From the NCBI RefSeq assembly GCF_031326345.1, contig NZ_CP133671.1, forward strand, positions 1,922,001-1,986,000: a DNA stretch of 64,000 bases. The letters are read 5' to 3'. Below are positions 35,976 through 45,814 of this stretch, one piece after another (within the stretch, counting starts at the first letter, position 1; each line of letters begins with the position of its first letter). The notes below the pieces were generated by a model. The model was not told where the DNA came from, ran no database searches, and saw nothing but the letters and a program-made list of their open reading frames with translations. This DNA comes from Aureispira sp. CCB-E (GTDB lineage Bacteria > Bacteroidota > Bacteroidia > Chitinophagales > Saprospiraceae). The position numbers and the translations under genes are program-made.

Positions 35976-37338
35976 GTATTATAATAAACTACAAGATACA
36001 GAAAATATCAATAAAGAGAATGGAGCAGGATGGACAATTTTACATCGCTCACATCAATACTTGTCTAAATTACTCTTAAAACTAGATGAAGATTTAGATA
36101 AACGTTTGGTGCGTACATTTTATAATGTATTTATAGCAGTTTTAATGTCAAGAAATCGTTCAGATGCCTTGCTATTGACCGAGTTAGGCGCCTTAGTTCT
36201 TGGTCCTAAAAAAGCTAAAGCAGGAGTAAAACGTGTGAGTAATTTATTTCGCAGTAAGAAATGGGATTACCAAATAATAGATCAACATTTAGAAGAAGAG
36301 TTTGTTGCTAGATTGGAAGATAAGCAAGAATTAGGAAAAAGTTGGTTGATGCTCTGGGATGATAGTGTACTAGAAAAGCCCGAAAGTTGGTTTAGTGAAG
36401 GGCTAAGCCCAGTACACAGTAAGAAGAGTCAACGGTTAACACGAATAAAACCAGGTTATTATGATAAGCATAAACGTATTTGTGTTCCTGGATTTGAGTG
36501 GTCGGGTGCAGTTTTAACCTCCTTGCATGCGAAGGAAGTTCCTCAAATATCTAAAATGCGTTGGTTTGCCACAAGAGGTAAACATAAAGAGGAAAGTTCG
36601 GAGATATTTTATCGGATGTTTAATGCTCTAAATAAACGTGTAGCATCTACACAAGCGGATGTGCTTCATGTCTTTGATAGAGGTTATGCCAATGGTGTTT
36701 TTGTAGAACGTATGCTCAACTTTAAAGCAAAGTTTCTAGTTCGTTGGAAAAAGCTTAATAATTTGATTGATGAAAATGGAGTGAAGAAAAATACCTATCG
36801 TCTTTCTCTGGGACAAAAAGCTAAGGATCATCGCCTAATATGGGATAATATTCGGAAAGAAACGAGAAGCGTCAAAATACTCTACCGAAAAGTAGCTCAT
36901 CCATGGTTTCCCCAAACAGATTTATACCTCGTTATTGTTCGTGATAAACGCAAAGGCACTTCTCCTATGTACTTGCTAACCAATGAAGTAATTGACACTT
37001 GTGGCAAAGCATGGGAAATGTTCTATTCTTATATGAAACGATGGGATATTGAACAGGTTTTTAGATATGGAAAATCAGAGTTGGGTATGGAGTCTCCTAG
37101 GCTTTGGTTCTTTGAAAATCGTCTTAAAATGTTGATGTTAGTTACTTTGGTAATGGATTTTTTGTTTCGGATGTTGAGGAACTTTAGAGCAACTATGACT
37201 ACTATCATTAATATTTGGTGTCCTAGAACAGGAAATCGGCACCGAAAGACTTCGATGCCGATTTACAGACTTAGAAAAGCCATCCATTTTATCTTAACAT
37301 TTTTATTTTGTCAATGTGCTTTAGAAAATTCGGGATGA
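35974..37338 (+). CDS. IS4-family DDE transposase
   Basis: 454 residues. The IS4 YREK signature Y-x2-R-x3-E-x6-K is exact in YMKRWDIEQVFRYGK. Candidate catalytic Asp residues are in LWDDSVLEK and HVFDRGYANG. The gene is full length and fills the element; its stop lies inside the right inverted repeat. Catalyses cut-and-paste transposition. ATG start overlapped by an inhibitory hairpin. Confidence 0.92.
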   Translation: MYYNKLQDTENINKENGAGWTILHRSHQYLSKLLLKLDEDLDKRLVRTFYNVFIAVLMSRNRSDALLLTELGALVLGPKKAKAGVKRVSNLFRSKKWDYQIIDQHLEEEFVARLEDKQELGKSWLMLWDDSVLEKPESWFSEGLSPVHSKKSQRLTRIKPGYYDKHKRICVPGFEWSGAVLTSLHAKEVPQISKMRWFATRGKHKEESSEIFYRMFNALNKRVASTQADVLHVFDRGYANGVFVERMLNFKAKFLVRWKKLNNLIDENGVKKNTYRLSLGQKAKDHRLIWDNIRKETRSVKILYRKVAHPWFPQTDLYLVIVRDKRKGTSPMYLLTNEVIDTCGKAWEMFYSYMKRWDIEQVFRYGKSELGMESPRLWFFENRLKMLMLVTLVMDFLFRMLRNFRATMTTIINIWCPRTGNRHRKTSMPIYRLRKAIHFILTFLFCQCALENSG

Positions 37339-37428
37339 CTCATGTTTTCAATACCTTATTAATGTTAATAGTTGGCTATTTTTTGCTAATCATGGTTGGA
37401 TTAGTGAACAATTATTTTTTTTGAAGGA

Positions 37429-40149
37429 TTACTTAAGTGCCTCAATTTCTGCTTTTAGTGCTTCAATTTGAGCTTGTTGTTCTTGAGTTGCTTTGATTAA
37501 AACAGGGATTAACTGTTGGTAAGTCATACCCATACGTTCCAATTCTATTCTTGTGTATTCTTCTGGTTTTGCTTCATCCAAAATTTTGTTGTCGTGCGTT
37601 TTGACTGCTTCAGGAACCAAAACCAATGCTTCTTGAGCAATCAACCCTAATTTTCTATCTCCAAAAGGATCTTGTTTTAATACATAAGAGACAGGACGCA
37701 TTTTTAGTACTTCTTCTAAGCCATAGCTTAACTCTTTGATGTCTTCCTTTTCTCTTAAATCAGAAATATTAACAAAATTATCAGCATAAACATCGTCCCA
37801 TCCACGTACAGTTGTAGAAAAACCTAAATCTCTATTGATGTGTGTAGTCGGAGAGAAGGCATTGTTAATAGTTGTTTCTGAGGAGTTATCCAACAAATAC
37901 TCTACCGAACCTATCCCAATCGCGGTTCCTGTAGCACCAATACCACGATCAAAGTCAGCAACATAATCAACAGTTGTTCCACCTACTGTAGTTCCATTGC
38001 CATTATCAGAAAAAGTAGAAGCCGTACCAAATCGAACTAAGTTCTCATCAGCATCTAACCAAAACATATTTGTTCTTGTGTCGGACTCCATACGAACATC
38101 AGCGTTGTTATTGCCTTGCTCATTAAATACAGAAGTACCATTACCATGAATGCGGTGATTCATAGCATTGTTTTCGTAAACATCAATGATTCCATCATCA
38201 GCAGAGTCAAAAATACGAACAAGTATATCGCCACCGTTTACAGCGCCATCTCTTAGATAGATGTCATCAGAGTGGTATGAGTTGCCTAAAACATTAAATG
38301 TACCAGCAGAGGTTGCTGTTCCAACAGATACTCTGTTCATGCCTGCATCTACAAAGAACATGTTGGCATTGCCATCCGATTCTATACGGAAATTTCTATC
38401 TAGCCCTTGCTCATTGAAGATGAATTGGCTGTTAGCATCTAAATCTACAGAAGTTACCCCGTTTTCTCGAATGATAAAACGACCATCATTGCCATCGTCA
38501 ATTAGTTGAGCAAGGATAGTACCTCCTGTATTTTCGTCTCGCCAGTAAACATCTCCACCGAATGCTGTGTTTCCATCATCAAAAGCAGAAAAGTGATTGA
38601 TGCCATTGTCTTGAATGTGAAAATCTCCAGTATTGGATAAATTAAATACGAATTGACTATTAGGATTAGTAATGGTTGTGTTTTCAACTAATGTACCTCC
38701 CAAGCGAATTCGATCGGCACCAGCATTAACATAAAGACCGTTGTCAGCAGCAGCAGTTAGAGTAACTGTTCCTGTCGTTCCACCTCCAACAATCCCTGCA
38801 CCAGCATTAACAGCAGTAATATCCCCATTAGCAGGAATAGCTTGAGTCGCCAAATCTCCATTGGCATTGGCAATAACCATGCGATTGCCTGTTCCTGCCA
38901 ATGTTGAAACTCTGGTTACACCAACGACATGTAATTTTTGAGCAGGTGTGCCTGTTCCAATACCAACTCTATTAGTTCCTGCATCTGAGAAAAAGTTATT
39001 TGCATCTCCATCCGATTCAATTCTAAGGTTGCGGTCTAAGCCTTGTTCGTTGAAGATAAATTGGCTATTAGCATCTAAGTCTACTGATGTAGCTCCATTT
39101 TCTCGGATGATAAAACGACCATCGTTACCATCATCAAACAAGTTTGCTAATAGTGTACCACCAGTATTGCCATCTCTCCATTCAACGTCCCCACCAAATC
39201 TAGATGTGCCATTATCTAAGACTGTAAATTTGTTAACGCCATTGTCTTGAATATTAAAATCACCAGTATTGTTAAGGTTAAAATTCATAGCAAATGTGTT
39301 GGCAGAAACGGTTGTATTTTCGATAAGCGTACCTCCTAAGTGTATAAAGTTGCCTACATTTCGCAAACCATTTCGACCAGATTCATTTAAAGAGGCTAAA
39401 TTAACGGTTCTCGTACCACCACCATCGGTAATGTTCAGATTGGTGCCAGAAAGCGAAGCACCGGTATTGTATTCGTTACCAACTACAAAGTCGGCATCGT
39501 TGACCAAAGAGGCTAAATTAACGGTTCTCGTACCACCGCCATCGGTAATGTTCAGATTGGTGCCAGAAAGCGAAGCACCAGTATTGTATTCGTTACCAAC
39601 TACAAAGTCGGCATCGTTGACCAAAGAGGCTAAATTAACGGTTCTCGTACCACCACCATCGGTAATGTTCAGATTGGTGCCAGAAAGCGAAGCGCCAGTA
39701 TTGTATTCGTTACCAATCACAAAGTCGGCATCGTTAACAAGAGCGGATAAATCAACTGACGTAGAAGCTCCATCTTCAATATTGATGGTTAAGTTGGTGC
39801 CTGTAAGAGTGGCACTTGTTAAGTTTTGGTTATCTGTTCCAGCGCTAGTTGATAATCGAGTCCATTGAGTACCTGCCCAATAATAAAACCCTTCTCCACC
39901 ACCGCCAATTGTAGTTGCATTGGTATTCCATACTAAGAGACCTGTTGCTGGAGTAGTGACGGGGGCTGGTGAGTTGATATTGCCAATTGAAATTTGGGGG
40001 ATTAATACGCCTCGGTTGGCGTCTGTAATGTGCAGTTTTGCACTTGTGTGTGGGGTGTTTGTTCCGATACCTACATTTTGGGCATTTAGACCTAGGCTTG
40101 CGCTAGCTACCAATGCAGGTATTGCAAGAAGCTTGTAAAAGTTGTTCAT
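37429..40149 (-). CDS. secreted S74-chaperone protein with internal repeats
   Basis: 906 residues: signal peptide (LGLNAQ), a beta-rich repetitive body and a C-terminal peptidase S74 intramolecular chaperone (about 795-870, ISDLREKEDIKEL...LGLIAQE) ending in a short coiled coil. S74 domains help trimeric fibres fold and then cut themselves off at a Ser, likely the Ser of SDLREK. The body has three near-identical 39-residue repeats (LVNDADFVVGNEYNTGASL...) and two older copies of a larger module (FIIRENG...SVDLDANSQFIFNEQGLDRN). Probably a surface or exported trimeric fibre of phage tail-spike type. ATG start. Confidence 0.83.
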   Translation of the reverse strand: MNNFYKLLAIPALVASASLGLNAQNVGIGTNTPHTSAKLHITDANRGVLIPQISIGNINSPAPVTTPATGLLVWNTNATTIGGGGEGFYYWAGTQWTRLSTSAGTDNQNLTSATLTGTNLTINIEDGASTSVDLSALVNDADFVIGNEYNTGASLSGTNLNITDGGGTRTVNLASLVNDADFVVGNEYNTGASLSGTNLNITDGGGTRTVNLASLVNDADFVVGNEYNTGASLSGTNLNITDGGGTRTVNLASLNESGRNGLRNVGNFIHLGGTLIENTTVSANTFAMNFNLNNTGDFNIQDNGVNKFTVLDNGTSRFGGDVEWRDGNTGGTLLANLFDDGNDGRFIIRENGATSVDLDANSQFIFNEQGLDRNLRIESDGDANNFFSDAGTNRVGIGTGTPAQKLHVVGVTRVSTLAGTGNRMVIANANGDLATQAIPANGDITAVNAGAGIVGGGTTGTVTLTAAADNGLYVNAGADRIRLGGTLVENTTITNPNSQFVFNLSNTGDFHIQDNGINHFSAFDDGNTAFGGDVYWRDENTGGTILAQLIDDGNDGRFIIRENGVTSVDLDANSQFIFNEQGLDRNFRIESDGNANMFFVDAGMNRVSVGTATSAGTFNVLGNSYHSDDIYLRDGAVNGGDILVRIFDSADDGIIDVYENNAMNHRIHGNGTSVFNEQGNNNADVRMESDTRTNMFWLDADENLVRFGTASTFSDNGNGTTVGGTTVDYVADFDRGIGATGTAIGIGSVEYLLDNSSETTINNAFSPTTHINRDLGFSTTVRGWDDVYADNFVNISDLREKEDIKELSYGLEEVLKMRPVSYVLKQDPFGDRKLGLIAQEALVLVPEAVKTHDNKILDEAKPEEYTRIELERMGMTYQQLIPVLIKATQEQQAQIEALKAEIEALK
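39391..39741 (-). repeat. three tandem 117-bp repeats inside the S74 gene
   Basis: Units start at 39391, 39508 and 39625 and are almost identical at the DNA level, keeping frame (39 codons each). A diverged partial unit follows from 39742. Confidence 0.9.
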
Positions 40150-40612
40150 TTGGAGAGTGATTTAAAATATAATAATGGTTTATTTAATATTTAAGGGGAA
40201 TGATTAAAAATTTAGTTTTACCGAGTAAATATAAAGAAAAAAAAATTAAAAACAAGCTATGTTTAAAAGAAATGAATTGGTTTCTTTTGTTAAGTGTTTG
40301 TAAATCAATTTATTGTTTGATTATTTGAGAGGGGGATATATTTTATGTTCGAAAAAGAAGTACATAAAATAAATAGCAATTCTTTTTTGATGAAGGAGGG
40401 AGAAAGTAGTTTTATGAATTTTGTTTTGAGATATGTTATTTTTTATTCAATTGTAGTTGAATGTTATAGTTTGTTTTTTTTGTTTATCTATTTACTTAAA
40501 TTATAAATAGAAATATGTGTTCTTCTAGAGCTACTATCTAGGAGCCTTCTCAATAATTGTAGTTTAAGTAAACAACTTTGGAGTAGTGAAGTTGGGAGAG
40601 TTGGTTTATTGT
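40150..40612. other. 463-bp intergenic region
   Basis: AT-rich leader of the S74 gene and 3' flank of the glycosyltransferase gene. No repeat, RNA or coding sequence recognised. Confidence 0.4.
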
Positions 40613-41740
40613 TTATCGTACTTTTCTTCCTTTCCACTCGTATCGTTTGATAATATTTCCTAGTAAGCCGACTACTGAAATATACCACCAATGAAAAAAC
40701 AAAGAGGGAATAAACGCTCGCATTAGTTTGGGTCGATCAAAGAAAGAAGTCATCATTCCTAGAAAAAAGAAGTCTGCAAAACCTTTGGCGATAAATTTGA
40801 AAACAAACCAAAACAGGAATAAATAATTGAAAGGAGTTAGCAAAAGATCAACAATCATACTAAGGCATAAAATCCAAACAATGGCAAGGATAACTATTGT
40901 CTGCCAATTGGTATACGCACCAGATTTGGAAGCCCAACGGATGCGTTGTTGAAGAAAGGTTTTGACAGTTGGTTTGGCATAGGTCAAGGTTTGTGCTTGC
41001 TTGTTTTTGAGATAAGCAATTTGATTCGGGTATTGTGCCGCAATTTTTTGCATCAATAGCATATCATCTCCTGAAGCTAGATGGTCAATTCCTTCAAATC
41101 CATTAACAGCATCAAAAGCAGTTCTTTCATAAGCCAAATTTGCACCATTGCATAAGTTCATAAATCGCCCTTTTATGCCTGCTCCCGAAACAGCCATCAT
41201 TCCCATAAAATCTAATGTTTGAAATAACTCAAAGATTGAGTTTTCTCGATGAAAAGAAACAGGGGCAGCAATTAGCTTGGATGGATATTCTTGGTAATAA
41301 CTAACGATATATTTGAGCCAGTCTGTACCCATGCTACAGTCTGCATCTGTAGTCACTATCAAGTCTCCTTTAGAATGCTGAATAGCGAATTGAATGGCTT
41401 GCTTTTTTCCTCTTTGGTTCGGTGGTAAGTTTAGTAGGTGGATATTTTTATGATGAAATGAATGGACAATATCAGCAGTTTGATCTTCGGAGTGGTCATT
41501 GACAATCCAAATATCTAATAATTCAGAAGGGTAGGACTGGGCTAAAATGGCTTCTAAGCATTGTTGAATATTATCCGCTTCGTTTCTTGCTGCAATAATA
41601 ACACTAACAGTTGTTCGAAAGGAATAATTAGAGGGGATTTCCCACTCTTCTATCAAATTCCAATAAAATATGTATAATAAAATTATTACTAAGTAGCATA
41701 AAATGAGGAAGATGGATAAAGTGGAGTAGAATATAAGCAT
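40613..41740 (-). CDS. family 2 glycosyltransferase, membrane-bound
   Basis: 375 residues from ATG 41740; an in-frame TTG at 41755 gives five more residues and lies even closer to the promoter. N-terminal membrane helix (about 1-28), GT2 domain with VSVIIAARNEADNI, VNDHSEDQT and the metal-binding TDADCSM, acceptor region ASGDDMLL and the QxxRW motif as QQRIRWASK, then three to four C-terminal membrane helices. This layout fits processive or polyprenyl-linked transferases of the cytoplasmic membrane; the sugar is unknown. A good promoter lies just upstream (41786-41814). Confidence 0.88.
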   Translation of the reverse strand: MLIFYSTLSIFLILCYLVIILLYIFYWNLIEEWEIPSNYSFRTTVSVIIAARNEADNIQQCLEAILAQSYPSELLDIWIVNDHSEDQTADIVHSFHHKNIHLLNLPPNQRGKKQAIQFAIQHSKGDLIVTTDADCSMGTDWLKYIVSYYQEYPSKLIAAPVSFHRENSIFELFQTLDFMGMMAVSGAGIKGRFMNLCNGANLAYERTAFDAVNGFEGIDHLASGDDMLLMQKIAAQYPNQIAYLKNKQAQTLTYAKPTVKTFLQQRIRWASKSGAYTNWQTIVILAIVWILCLSMIVDLLLTPFNYLFLFWFVFKFIAKGFADFFFLGMMTSFFDRPKLMRAFIPSLFFHWWYISVVGLLGNIIKRYEWKGRKVR

Positions 41741-41785
41741 GGAAAGGAATGACAAATTTTTGGTAAAAAATTAGGTAAAAATTGA

Positions 41786-41814
41786 CAAAAGTACTACTTT
41801 GAGAGAGCAGACAA
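41786..41814 (-). promoter_or_regulatory. Bacteroidota-type promoter of the glycosyltransferase gene
   Basis: On the minus strand TTG (41814-41812), 18 bases, then TACTTTTG (41793-41786), matching the TTG-N17-23-TAnnTTTG consensus, about 45 bases before the ATG at 41740. Confidence 0.65.
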
Positions 41815-42033
41815 GTAGCCTCTAAAAATAGGAATAAAATTTAATAGGATAAACATCCTATTGATTCCAAACAAAAAAAAAATTGAGTGACAAATTATAG
41901 TATTTAAAAGTATTTTTTGTAAAAAACTCAAAATAAAATTTAGGCTGTTTTTCTGATTTTAGTTAGCAAATTATTAGTAGTCAGTAGGTTGTGGTGGTGT
42001 GTTGCTAAAAGAACGCTCAAAATAAAATAGAGT

Positions 42034-42753
42034 ATGAAGAGATTATTTATACTTACCATCTTATCTATTATATCTTTCTTGCCTACCACTCAAGCACAAG
42101 AAGACTCTTATGCGCAAGATGCTGTTCAACTGGCTGCTCGATTAGTAGCCAACCAATCTACAGGGGAAATATCTGAGCATTTAGTTTATTCTATTGAGGA
42201 CGCTTTGGTTGCTATTGCGCAAAGTCCTTATGTTGCGGCAACCGCGGTTGCGCATCAATATCGTATTCACACGAGTCCAACAGCTAATGTTTCGAATATT
42301 CGAATTATTTTGGGCAGAGAAGCAGAATGGAGTGAAGCTATTTCTGAAAACCCTATTCAAAAAATCTTTCCTAACTATGAATTTTCACTAAGTGTGGTTG
42401 AAACTACGGATGCTTACGTGGTTTTAGACCTTTCTAGTGTGAGAGCAATTAATATGAAATTTATTGCTAGTCAAATTTCTTATTTGGATCATGTTTGGAT
42501 GGTTGAACTCCCTAGTGCAGATTTGAATAAAGACGATATCCGACTAAAAGAAATAGAGGGTGGCTATGTGATTACTTACATTTATCACACGGGAAGTTGT
42601 GAGGGAGCTTGTGGCGATACGCATTATTGGGATTTTGAAGTCGAACACAATGGAACTGTGACTTTTTTAGGAGAACACGGAGCAGATTTGTCTATTAATT
42701 CTTTAGAAACAGAGGAAAACTTTTATTCATTACTAAAAGAATTAAGACCTTAG
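42034..42753 (+). CDS. secreted protein of unknown function
   Basis: 239 residues with a signal peptide (cleavage after TTQAQ). Not recognised. The mature protein is a soluble mixed alpha/beta sequence; a GSCEGACGDTHYWDFEVEHNG segment with two Cys near the C-terminus could form a disulfide. Periplasmic or secreted. ATG start; followed after 100 bases by the DUF6122 gene on the same strand. Confidence 0.65.
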   Translation: MKRLFILTILSIISFLPTTQAQEDSYAQDAVQLAARLVANQSTGEISEHLVYSIEDALVAIAQSPYVAATAVAHQYRIHTSPTANVSNIRIILGREAEWSEAISENPIQKIFPNYEFSLSVVETTDAYVVLDLSSVRAINMKFIASQISYLDHVWMVELPSADLNKDDIRLKEIEGGYVITYIYHTGSCEGACGDTHYWDFEVEHNGTVTFLGEHGADLSINSLETEENFYSLLKELRP

Positions 42754-42853
42754 AAGGTTGCTTATTTAGGTGGTTCATCTTTGTGGCTGTTTTGTTGCAA
42801 TTAAAATCACAAGCAAGCTCAGAAACGTTTTTATTTCAAACTCAAAAGAATGA

Positions 42854-43216
42854 ATGGATATATCCACACTTAAATTACTTCAAGTTTTAACTCATTACGG
42901 ATTACATTTTATAGCTCCTAGTATTCTTGCTTATATTTTTTTTAGAGACAAATGGCGAAAAGCATGGTTGTTAATGGCGTTGACAATTGTAGTTGATGCA
43001 GACCATTTGTTGGCTAATCCTATCTTTGATCCCAATCGATGTAGCATAGGTTTCCATCCCTTGCATACTTGGCCAGCGATGTTATTGTATTGTTTTCTGT
43101 GTTTTTTTCCAAAAACGAGAATAATAGGTTTGGGATTATTATTTCATATGTTGACCGATTATCAAGATTGTATGTGGAGTACTTATATTCAATCCTTGGA
43201 TAGAACAATGCACTAA
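42854..43216 (+). CDS. DUF6122 family membrane protein
   Basis: 120 residues. HYGLHFIAPSILAYIFFRDKW, DADHLLANPIFDPNRCSIGFHPLH and FHMLTDYQD carry conserved His/Asp residues between three to four membrane helices, like small membrane metal-dependent hydrolases. This pattern is DUF6122, common in Bacteroidota; the activity is unknown. Followed by a terminator at 43409-43446. Confidence 0.8.
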   Translation: MDISTLKLLQVLTHYGLHFIAPSILAYIFFRDKWRKAWLLMALTIVVDADHLLANPIFDPNRCSIGFHPLHTWPAMLLYCFLCFFPKTRIIGLGLLFHMLTDYQDCMWSTYIQSLDRTMH

Positions 43217-43408
43217 TGAACGGTTGTTAATTAGGTAGTTAAGTTATAAAAAAGAAAAAAAACAGTTGTCTAACTTTTTAAAGTTTGGCAAGAATTGGCA
43301 ATTTCTTGGCACAAATGAGCTGTCATCCTGATACAAAATTCTACATCTTTACCCTCGGAAATCAAAATGATTTCTAATAGTAAAAGGGGACCCAAAGGTC
43401 TAATTATT

Positions 43409-43446
43409 AGGATACACGAAGGGGGTTTGTGTATCCTATTTTTTTA
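43409..43446 (+). terminator. Rho-independent terminator (plus strand)
   Basis: AGGATACAC pairs with GTGTATCCT, then ATTTTTTT. Sits back to back with the rtcB terminator. Confidence 0.8.
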
Positions 43447-43480
43447 TTAAAAAAACTCCCTCTAAAAAATAGAGCGAGTT
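43447..43480 (-). terminator. Rho-independent terminator of rtcB
   Basis: On the minus strand AACTCGCTCTA pairs with TAGAGGGAGTT (one mismatch) around TTTTT, followed by seven T. Confidence 0.75.
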
Positions 43481-43498
43481 AGTATTTAGTATTATTGA

Positions 43499-44659
43499 CT
43501 ATCCTTTAAGAACGGCCAAAGGAGTTAATTGAACCATAATTTCAGCCAAATCTTTTTGATTCTCCATGACGATATCAATATCCTTATAAGCCCCCGTTGC
43601 CTCATCCAAATCCGAGGTATGTCGAATGGCATGAATGACGCCTTTTTGGTTTAATAATTCAATTTCATGTGCTAAATTTAGTTCACGTTGCGCCTGTTTT
43701 CTTCCTAGTTTTCGCCCTGCTCCATGCGAACAAGACATAAAAGATTCAGGGTTGCCAAGACCTTTGACAATATAAGAGCTGGTCCCTTGTGATCCTGGAA
43801 TCATTCCTAATTCGTCTTTGAAGGCACGTGTAGCTCCTTTTCGATGAACCAAAACATTTTCTCCGTAATGCTTTTCCCAAGCAGCAAAGTTGTGTGATTT
43901 ATTAATAATTTCATCACAATCAAATGTCCCTATAACTTCTGTAAGTGCTTCAACCATTCGTGTCATCATCAATTTTCGATTCGCCAAAGCATAAGCAATA
44001 CAGTAATTCATTTCAGCAATATAATCCTTTGCTTCTTGTGTCTCAATAGGCAAAAATGCTAGCTCCATTTTTTTGGTGACCACAGAGTGGTAACGCTCAT
44101 TCATTTGAATTGCTAAATTGTTGTAATGTTGTGCAACGGTATGCCCTAAAGCACGGCTACCAGAGTGGATCATTATCCAAATATAACCATCAGAACCTTG
44201 TTGGATTTCAATGAAATGATTGCCACCACCTAGTGTGCCAATTTGCTTAGTCCCTTTGGGGTATGCACGAGAGACAATTTGCAAATCTTCATATCCTTGT
44301 GGCATTAATGTTTCATCTTGAGGTTCAGCATGCCAGTTGAAACCTAGAGGAATCAATGTGCGGGCAATAGTTAATGTCTTTTTTAAGCTTTCTTTAGAAA
44401 CGTGCGTTAAACTTGTACGCATGGCACACATTCCACAGCCAATATCAACCCCCACAGCATTAGGTATGACAACTCCTTTGGTTGCCAAAATAGAGCCGAT
44501 AGGCATGCCATAACCTTGATGACTATCTGGCATAATAGGAATGTGTTTAAATGTGAATGGTAGGTTTGCCAAATTTTTAGCTTGTTCCAATGCGCCATCT
44601 TCTAAATCTGTCAACCATAATTTAATAGGCTTTTTCTCCGTTGAAATTACTTTTTTCAT
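43499..44659 (-). CDS. rtcB: RNA-splicing ligase RtcB
   Basis: 386 residues. Metal and catalytic residues are all present: Asp45 and His47 in MPDSHQG, Asp72 and Cys75 in VGVDIGCGM, Asn147/His148 in GGGNHFIE, His165 in HSGSRALGH, His256 in SHNF, and the guanylated His312 in CSHGAGR. RtcB joins RNA ends with 3'-phosphate or 2',3'-cyclic phosphate to 5'-OH ends, using GTP and Mn(II); these are the ends ribotoxins leave. Its promoter shares an operator-like sequence with the ankyrin-TerD-RNA operon 5 kb upstream. No archease or rtcA gene is in the window. ATG start. Confidence 0.95.
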   Translation of the reverse strand: MKKVISTEKKPIKLWLTDLEDGALEQAKNLANLPFTFKHIPIMPDSHQGYGMPIGSILATKGVVIPNAVGVDIGCGMCAMRTSLTHVSKESLKKTLTIARTLIPLGFNWHAEPQDETLMPQGYEDLQIVSRAYPKGTKQIGTLGGGNHFIEIQQGSDGYIWIMIHSGSRALGHTVAQHYNNLAIQMNERYHSVVTKKMELAFLPIETQEAKDYIAEMNYCIAYALANRKLMMTRMVEALTEVIGTFDCDEIINKSHNFAAWEKHYGENVLVHRKGATRAFKDELGMIPGSQGTSSYIVKGLGNPESFMSCSHGAGRKLGRKQAQRELNLAHEIELLNQKGVIHAIRHTSDLDEATGAYKDIDIVMENQKDLAEIMVQLTPLAVLKG

Positions 44660-44738
44660 AAGTTTTGTATCGTTGTGCTGCTGATTTTATGAAACTAGTC
44701 AAAATATCAAACCAGCGGGTTATTTAATGATGATAGTA

Positions 44739-44774
44739 CAAAACTAAAATAGTAGTGCGCAGCCTTGTTGCGTA
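44739..44774 (-). promoter_or_regulatory. rtcB promoter with shared operator-like motif
   Basis: Minus strand: TAGTTTTG -7 box (44746-44739), preceded by 9 bases, then TGCGCA (44761-44756), 7 bases, TACGCA (44774-44769). The same elements with identical spacing lie upstream of the ankyrin gene (49714-49749); about two thirds of 48 aligned bases agree. Confidence 0.7.
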
Positions 44775-44869
44775 GTTCTGGAAAAAGAATTTTTTAATAA
44801 AAAAAAGCAATCAATAACTAGATTGATTGCCATTCTAAAAACTATTAAACTTAGAAATAATGCGACTAC

Positions 44870-45637
44870 TTAGAACTTACACCCTATTGTTGCTCCAAAT
44901 AGTAATATATTAACATCATAATTATAGGTAGATTGAGTGCCATCGCTTGAATAGATTGAACCTGGAAACATATGTATGTATTGAATGTCAAGACCTATGG
45001 AAAAACGTTTTAGTCTGAATTTAACAGATGGATTTACAGAGAGACCAAACTGTACCAAAGCAGCCGAATTAGAATTAAGGTTATTGCCTAGGCGCTGGGC
45101 AAAACTAGTGGTTAGTCCTGCATTCAAGTTCAACTCAAGACCATTTTTTTCGGATAACTGTATAAAGTTAGTAGAACCAATGTTGAGTGGATTCATTTTA
45201 TAAGTAATCGGGAAAAAAGAGCTTTGATTGTTTGTTCCAAAGGGAATAAGTGAACCTATTCTAGCCCAAATAATTTGAATGCCAGATTGGATTTTCTTAT
45301 TATTTTTAAAATACCATTTATTGCCTAGTCTAAATGAGTTTTCAGTAACAATATCTGTAGAACTAACAATATAAGCATTGGGCTCTGGTAGATTGGTATG
45401 GTAATTATAAGCACTGATAGCTGCTCCAGCACTAATAATACCATCTACAAAGAAACCATTCCCAAAAACATTGCTTTTGGGCTCCAAAAATTGGTCAGAT
45501 AGGCTAGAAGGATTAAAATCAGCAGAAAACATATCTTTGGGCGCATATTTCATGAATTCCAAAGAACTATTGGCTGATTGAGCGTAGATAAAATTGGAGA
45601 TACTTAAATAAAAAAGTATGGAATAGATAGATTTCAT
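44870..45637 (-). CDS. putative outer-membrane beta-barrel protein
   Basis: 255 residues from ATG 45637; a longer TTG-started version would put 16 residues before the signal peptide. Signal peptide ending IYAQ. The mature part alternates hydrophobic and polar residues and ends FGATIGCKF, typical of a barrel's last strand. Not otherwise recognised. It is the next gene downstream of the tRNA-mimic array on the same strand; whether it is functionally linked is uncertain. Confidence 0.65.
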   Translation of the reverse strand: MKSIYSILFYLSISNFIYAQSANSSLEFMKYAPKDMFSADFNPSSLSDQFLEPKSNVFGNGFFVDGIISAGAAISAYNYHTNLPEPNAYIVSSTDIVTENSFRLGNKWYFKNNKKIQSGIQIIWARIGSLIPFGTNNQSSFFPITYKMNPLNIGSTNFIQLSEKNGLELNLNAGLTTSFAQRLGNNLNSNSAALVQFGLSVNPSVKFRLKRFSIGLDIQYIHMFPGSIYSSDGTQSTYNYDVNILLFGATIGCKF

Positions 45638-45814
45638 AGCTAAAATGTAAGGAAAGAATGGATTGTTATAAATAAAAACAGGCAAAATGGATTACTACTA
45701 GTTCGCATTTTTGTTGAAAAATCTAATACAAGATATTTTTAATTTATTTACCTGTGTGGTGTTTCTATCTATTCAACCGCTTGGCAAAAGAACCTCCCTA
45801 CCTTTTGATAAAAA

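Larger units (their letters stand above)
35877..37346 (+). mobile_element. IS4-family insertion sequence (complete)
   Basis: 1470 bp bounded by perfect 22-bp inverted repeats (AACATGAGTCATCCCGAATT-TT at 35877-35898 and its complement at 37325-37346), with one transposase gene. The left end contains a terminator hairpin (35884-35919), and a second hairpin covers the transposase start. I see no direct target duplication at the flanks. Confidence 0.88.

Noticed and set aside
35872-37352. Target-site duplication around the IS4-family element
   Set aside because: Flanking bases (AAAAA versus TTCAA) are not direct repeats, so I report none.
39391-39741. Regular 117-bp repeats as a possible CRISPR or noncoding satellite
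   Set aside because: Repeats have no spacers and keep a reading frame within a protein with clear signal peptide and S74 domain.
39269-39868. 199-codon plus-strand reading frame opposite the S74 gene
   Set aside because: It mirrors the 117-bp in-frame repeats of the real gene; low-complexity antisense shadow.
43255-43320. Three TTGGCA direct repeats after the DUF6122 gene
   Set aside because: Short, irregularly spaced and without nearby promoter elements; could easily be chance in this composition.
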